Assembly (NCBI GenBank): GCA_030035585.1
Contig: CM057481.1
Span: 9,821,128-9,885,127 of the forward strand
Length of the DNA: 64,000 bases
DNA from: Dugong dugon
Taxonomy: Eukaryota > Chordata > Mammalia > Sirenia > Dugongidae
Direction of reading: 5' to 3'
Shown: piece by piece, positions 59,218-64,000 of the stretch
How positions within the stretch are numbered: the first letter of the stretch is position 1
How the letters are laid out: each line of letters opens with the position of its first letter
Notes under the pieces: model-generated
The model's input: the letters and a program-made list of their open reading frames with translations, nothing else
What the model was told of the DNA's origin: nothing
The model's database searches: none
Made by a program: the position numbers and the translations under genes

Positions 59218-59435
59218 ATTTGACTCAGAGCAATGGTTGTCAATTCGAGGTGGTTTTGGGGATCTCTGGAGGCATTTTTGGTTGTCAGAATTGGAGGGGG
59301 TTGCTATTGGCAGCTAGTGGGTGAAGGGCAGGGATGCTGCTAAGCAATCCTACTATGCCCAGGAGAGCCCCCACAACAGAGAAGGCTCTGCCCCAACGTG
59401 TCAGTAGTGCCGAGGCTGAGAAACCCTGATTGAAA
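59218..59435 (+). mobile_element. MER20-like hAT transposon
   Basis: 'tctggaggcatttttggttgtc', 'gctattggcagctagtgggt', 'gggatgctgctaagcaatcc', 'gagagcccccacaacag' and 'gtgccgaggctgagaaaccc' reproduce the MER20 order. MER20 is a eutherian hAT-Charlie family, some copies of which act as enhancers in other species. Confidence 0.75.
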
Positions 59436-60799
59436 GGTCCCATCCTAGTATTTGAATTTCTCAGCTTCCTTAGCCTCATAACACTTTTTAACTTCCTTTC
59501 TGTTTAACAGAAGCTGCTGGTTCTATAAATCTACACTCAGGATAATTTTCTACTAAACTCTCCAAGACATAGGATCAAACTATTGTGGTACCCCTTGAAG
59601 ATATGTCCTGAATGCATCACCTATTTTCAGTGCCATATTTGGGCCATAATTTGATCAAAGTAGCATAACCTGTGCCTCTGTTTTTGTTACTCACTGATGG
59701 TCTGTGGATAACATTACATTTTTTCAGCATGAAACCGAACACTTCAAATCCCTAAAGCAGTCTCAAATTTATGGTTACTAAAAGCATTTATTGTACTGGA
59801 TGTCATCTGTTATATCACTCTGGGGCTAGAAGCTGGCAAGCGGTGGACAGGAAATATTTTCATTTCAAATCACTTCAATCTTATGGTCTGGGGGCAAAAG
59901 TGTCTGATTTCAGGAAAGCCACAGTGAATAGCATAGTAATGAATGCATTTATAGTTGATTAAGCAGGCATTCTCTCCCTCTCAAATAGTCGTCCCTCTCT
60001 GGCTTGGTGGGACAAAGTAAACATGCGATATTAAATGATGGCATTTCTTGTGTTGGTCGTGCTTCCCCTTTGATCATCTTAAACCTTCTGAAGTGTTTTC
60101 CGGGAATCCTCAGCAGAGCAGGAGCAAACCAGGCAGGGTGGTGACCTGAAGTGCTGACCCTCTCCATCATTGTTTACTTTCTGAGCAGAGGAGGTTTTCT
60201 GAGATGATGCTGACCGTTCTGAATTCCCTTTTAAAAATGGAATTTGGTACCTTGCCCTTGGGATCATGAATTTAGGAGGGAAAAACATTTCCATGTGAAA
60301 AACAAAACAAAACAAGGCAGCGCTTTTCTTGTAACCCGAGTCCTGGTGGCCCACATCCATCAAGTGAACAGCCAGGGGGAACTGAGTTCCACCCTGAGGA
60401 AGTCCTGTGTCTGTGGAGGAGTCTGGGACATGTACCTTTCCTGCTGCTGCTCGCAGCCTTTGAACGTGCTATCCAAACCATTGCTTCCCAAGCCTCGGAG
60501 GTGGACGACTGTTTCTGATGTGGTTGGTTCCTTGTTTTCCAGATAAGGATTCCATGGTACTAAGAGCCAGGAAGGGATTATGATGGCAGGCCATGTGACT
60601 CCGAGGGGCCTCTCTCCGCCAGGAACCAGAGTCACAGAGCCCTTACCGGCCTGTGCCCCAGGCAGTCGGGCTTGCCCTGCCTTTCAAGCTTCTAGCCCAG
60701 AATGGACGCCTGCCATGTGCAACAAAGCAACTAGTGGGAGTGGAAGAGACTAGAGACCAGATAGCACTTTGCAGATAGTTAAACTAGGATTAGGTGTTT
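59436..60799. other. IL17RD: intronic DNA, nothing recognised
   Basis: Single-copy-looking sequence without exons or named repeats. Confidence 0.35.
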
Positions 60800-60861
60800 A
60801 CCCCTAACTCTGGCTGAGTACCAGAATCACCTGAGGAACATTCTTGGGAGACTGGGGCGGG

Positions 60862-60892
<31 letters not shown>

Positions 60893-60960
60893 CCGGACCT
60901 CACCCCAGACCTGCTTAAGTGGGATTTCCAGGGGAAGGCCAGGAATCTGAGTTTTTTTTC
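60800..60960 (+). mobile_element. MER5A-like hAT transposon interrupted by a G-run
   Basis: 'gagtaccagaatcacctgag', 'aacattcttgggagactgg' on the left and 'gattccggacctcacccca', 'ccaggaatctgag' on the right flank a homopolymer of about 28 G (60859-60886). Confidence 0.65.
60859..60886 (+). repeat. G homopolymer of about 28 nt
   Basis: Long uninterrupted G-run inside a MER5A-like element. Length in the assembly may be unreliable; it has strong quadruplex potential. Confidence 0.9.
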
Positions 60961-62040
60961 AAAGTTGCCAGATCAGTGGTTGCCAGGGTTTGGGGTTGGG
61001 GAAGTTTTGAGTACAAAGGGGCAGCACAAGAGATTTTTTTGGGATGAAGGAACTGTTCTGTATGCATATTGCAGTGGTAGATCTATGCATGTGTGCAAAC
61101 TCATGGAGCTATACCAGAAAAAGTCAGTTTTTCTCTGTGCAAATTAAAAAGCAAAAGCTGCCCAGGCGGATCTGAGTTATCACCTAGGCATTGATGAGGT
61201 GGTAGGTGGTACCTGGTGACAGCTGGAATGTGTTGGCCAGCTGTGAGAGAATGTCACCTGGAATTGCAGGTGTGGGCAGATGTCTTCAGCCCAGTGCTGA
61301 CCAGTAGGACATTCTGCAATGATGGACCTGTGCTTTCCTGCACTGTCCGTTTCACTATTAACCATTGAGGCTACTGACCACTTGAAACGTGGCTAGCATA
61401 ACCGAGGAAATGAATTTTAATTTTATGTGAATTGAATTAACTGAAATAGCCTCACACCCATAGAGGCTACCGTGTTGGATAGCGCACCCTTGGAGGCAGA
61501 CATGGAGATGATGTGGGGCTGTGCGGGGTGCATACCCAGCCCAGTGGTAATTTACACTTGAGGGACAATAGTAAGGCATCGCAAGCATGGGGCAGAACGG
61601 AAGATGGGCAGTTCATTTGGTTCAGTAAATACAGAGAAAGAGGGGGCTCAGAGTGAAGCCCGCCCTGGGATCTGCCCAGGCAGAGGGCAGTCTTGCCCGG
61701 TGGAGGAATCGGCGTTCCTTCCCTTCCAGCAGAAGTCAGCTCCCTCTCTGGCCTAGTTCCTCCCCCAACTTCATTCACCTCAAAAGATGCATCTGTTAGT
61801 TCACATGCTTTCTAATTGTGCTCTTGTTCCCCAAAGTGATTAGATAGACAGGAGGCCCCGGAGGGTCCAGGGAGGTGATGTGTGGAGAGGGTAGGGTTGT
61901 GTCCGTGGCCTTGCTGGGCGTGTGCTGGGCCTACCTGCCTCTCTGGACAGAGCTGTCATGTGATGAAGAACCTGTATGGGCATATTGTGTTCCTTTTTGG
62001 GCAATGAAATAATATTAAAACTCTGATTAGGTGAAAACCT
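60961..62040. other. IL17RD: intronic DNA, nothing recognised
   Basis: Includes a possible old repeat at 61290-61470 ('tgaggctactgaccacttga'). No exon seen. Confidence 0.35.
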
Positions 62041-62041
62041 C

Positions 62042-62500
62042 CTTTTTTTTTTTTTTTTTTTTTAACTTTAACATCTATTTTATTTAACATGTTGTTAGGT
62101 GCCATCAAGTCGGCTCTGACTCATAGCAACCCCACACACCACTGAACGAAACACTGCCCCATCCTGCACCATCCTCACGATCGTTGTCATGCTTGAGCCC
62201 GTTGTTGCAGCCACTGTGTCAGTTCATCTTGTTGAGGGTCGTCCTCTTTCTTGCTGCCTTCCACTTTACCAAGCATGATGTCCTTCTCCAGCCACTGGTC
62301 CCTCCTGATAGCTTGTCCAAAGTATGTGAGACGAAGTCTCACCATCCTTGCTTTTAAGGAGCATTCTGGCTGTACTTCCAAATCCATGGATTTTGGCAGT
62401 CCGTGGTATATTCAATATTCTTCACCAACACCATAATTCAAAGGCATCAATTTTTCTCCAGTCTTCCTTATTTATTGTCCAGCTTTCTCCATTGGAGCCT
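62042..62500 (-). mobile_element. poly(T) tract and RTE/BovB-type LINE 3' fragment
   Basis: A run of about 22 T (62042-62063), then from about 62092 the antisense RTE 3' end, 'ttaggtgccatcaagtcgg', and C-terminal coding remnants ('VQPECSLKARMVRLRL' on the minus strand near 62340-62380). Ends near 'tccagctttctccattgg'. Confidence 0.85.
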
Positions 62501-62682
62501 CTGGATGGGTTTTAATAACAAAAACCATAAAATCTCACTGATATGTTAGAGGTTATTTATTTCTCTGTGGCTTCTAACCACTTGGCTCATAGTTTCTAAA
62601 ACAGCAGAGCAGGTTGAAGGTGACAGATCAGGGATCCAAGGGCACATTTTGTCTCAAATTCAGGTCTGGTGATTCCAGGCTA

Positions 62683-62995
62683 AGGAGCCCTGGTGATGCG
62701 GTGGTTAAGTGCTCGGTTGGTAACTGAAAGGTCAACGGTTAGAACCCACCCACTGGCTCTGTGGGAGAAAAACCTGGTGATCTCCTGTAAAGGTTACAGC
62801 CTAGGTGACCCCATGTATGTCGGAATAGAACTGTGATCCACAGGGTTTTCAGTGGCTGATTTTTCAGAAGTAGATCACCAGGCATTTGTTCCAAAGTGTC
62901 TCTAGGTGGATTCCAATCTGGAGGGTTCTACTCTGTCACATGAGGTTGCCATGGGTCAGAATGGACTCGAGGGCACATACCAACAACAGTAATTC
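62683..62995 (+). mobile_element. AfroSINE, sense, with an inverted SINE segment inside
   Basis: The sense 5' half ('aaggagccctggtgatgcgg', 'gttagaacccacccactgg') is followed by an antisense-type third-subfamily segment ('gaatagaactgtgatccac', 'agtagatcaccaggcattt') and then a sense 3' end ('gggttctactctgtcac', 'gggtcagaatggactcg', 'accaacaacag'). Confidence 0.8.
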
Positions 62996-63044
62996 AAGTG
63001 TATGGAGCTGTCTTCCCTTCAGAGACTGAGAAGCCAAGCATAGA

Positions 63045-63215
63045 GCATCATTCATTCATTCATTTGTATTCGTATGTTCTTTTGAGGAGGTTGCAGTGCT
63101 CCATGCTGCTAGGGATACAAACAAAGGAAGGATTCAGTCCTCAATCTCAGTAGCGAAGACAAGGTGATGAACAGAAATACTTATACTATAAGATAGGAGC
63201 ATCATACAGTCTATA
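63045..63215 (+). mobile_element. L2-like fragment
   Basis: 'cattcattcattcatttgta' and 'gctgctagggatacaaacaaa' suggest an L2 3' region. Low detail. Confidence 0.45.
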
Positions 63216-63221
63216 AACAAG

Positions 63222-63435
63222 CAAAAACAATCCAGATGCCGTTGAGTTGACTCCAACTCGTGGCGACTCCATGTGTGTCAGAGTAGAACTGGGCTCCGTA
63301 GGGATTTCAGTACTGACTTTTAGGAAGTAGTTCGCCAGCATTTTTTCCAAGGCACCTCTGGGTGGATTTGAACCACCAACATTTTGTTCGAGCAGCGGAG
63401 CATGTTAACTGTTTGCACCACCCAGGGACTCTAAC
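63222..63435 (-). mobile_element. AfroSINE, antisense, third subfamily
   Basis: 'ccagatgccgttgagttgac', 'gtgtcagagtagaactgggc', 'aggcacctctgggtggattt' to 'gtttgcaccacccagggact'. Near full length (about 210 bp), the best-preserved third-subfamily copy here. Confidence 0.92.
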
Positions 63436-63875
63436 TTTGCATGTACACATGATTGAACCCTCGCTTCCACCCAGGAGGCTCTCGCGTCTCTACTTCTTGC
63501 TCTGACTTCCTGAACAACTTCATTCATAGGCTCTGCCAAAAATTCAGTGTGTCCAAAATTGACCCATCATTGTTCTTGGCCAAGCTTGCTCTGTTACCTG
63601 CATTCTGTCTTCCTGCAAATGGTATCCTCTCCACTCAGCCTCTCCTCTTGAACTTTGCATTCTCTCTCTTGAGTGTTCCAATGTGAATCGATTCCCAGGT
63701 CTTGCTATTTCTCCCTCTGTGATACATCTCCATCTCCCTTGGTCGCCTTCTTGCTTTATGTTTTACCTTTACTATTTCAATAATCTCCTTTCTCCTGTCT
63801 TTCATATGCCCCAACCCATTTTATATACTCTTTCTCCTTCATCTTCCTATAGAATAAGTTGTATTGTAATAGATT
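63436..63875. other. IL17RD: intronic DNA, nothing recognised
   Basis: Pyrimidine-rich; small ORFs without support. Confidence 0.35.
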
Positions 63876-63879
63876 GTAT

Positions 63880-64000
63880 TGTTATTGTTGTTGTTACTTG
63901 CTGTCGAGTTGATTCTGACTCACGCTGACCCCATGTGTGCAGAGTAGAACTGCTCCAAAAGGTTTTCAAGGCTGTGACCTTTCGGGAGTAGATTGCCAGG
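63880..64000 (-). mobile_element. AfroSINE, antisense, third subfamily, cut by window end
   Basis: 'gttgttgttacttgctgtcg' (RTE-like (TTG)n 3' end), 'gagttgattctgactcacg', 'tgtgtgcagagtagaactgc', 'agtagattgccagg'. Continues beyond the window. Confidence 0.9.

Noticed and set aside
58578-59243. 221-codon minus-strand ORF with a PKKKRK nuclear-localisation-like motif
   Set aside because: The motif is the complement of a 'tttccttttcttttttgg' pyrimidine tract. The rest of the translation has no domain, and the ORF is antisense within an intron.

Overview
This is nuclear DNA from a placental mammal of the clade Afrotheria, most likely an elephant. Evidence: vertebrate intron-exon structure, a CpG-island promoter, and dozens of copies of the tRNA-derived Afrotherian SINE (AfroSINE; A-box region like TGGTGGCGCAGTGG, B-box like GTTCGAATCC, T/G-rich 3' tail). 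RTE/BovB-type LINE copies, several L1 generations and ERVL/MaLR LTRs are also present. There is no bacterial, phage or CRISPR content. The species is an inference from the repeat families.

Two protein-coding genes are supported, both on the + strand. HESX1, a paired-like homeodomain repressor of forebrain and pituitary development, is complete: four exons, 2607-2763, 3324-3523, 3794-3895 and 3989-4087, giving 185 residues. IL17RD (Sef, a feedback inhibitor of FGF/ERK signalling with a SEFIR domain) is represented only by its first coding exon, 46342-46467. That exon lies in a CpG island at about 46.1-47.4 kb; the rest of the window, 46468-64000, is the start of its intron 1. HESX1 next to IL17RD in the same orientation matches the order on human 3p14.3.

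Layout: 1-2.3 kb, LINE fragments and unassigned DNA; 2.3-4.3 kb, HESX1; 4.3-8.3 kb, SINEs and a repeat-poor block at 7.5-7.9 kb; 8.3-23.5 kb, L1, RTE, LTR and SINE insertions with a compound (CA)n array at 20.5 kb; 23.5-30.6 kb, an old L1 3' region split by at least seven later insertions; 33.1-38.6 kb, an L1/HAL1-like composite flanked by a 15-bp target-site duplication; 39-46 kb, old L2/MIR/L1 fragments, SINEs and a GC-rich patch at 42.2-42.6 kb; 46-64 kb, the IL17RD promoter and intron 1 with a CATC tetranucleotide array, a 28-G run and several hAT (MER5A/MER20) fossils.

I found no previously undescribed molecular system. The strongest signals are the transposon stratigraphy (many exact target-site duplications can be read directly), the composite internally deleted L1, the shared 3' tail of AfroSINE and RTE, and candidate regulatory DNA around two neighbouring developmental genes. 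Repeat family names come from recognition without a library search; boundaries are approximate unless a target-site duplication is stated.
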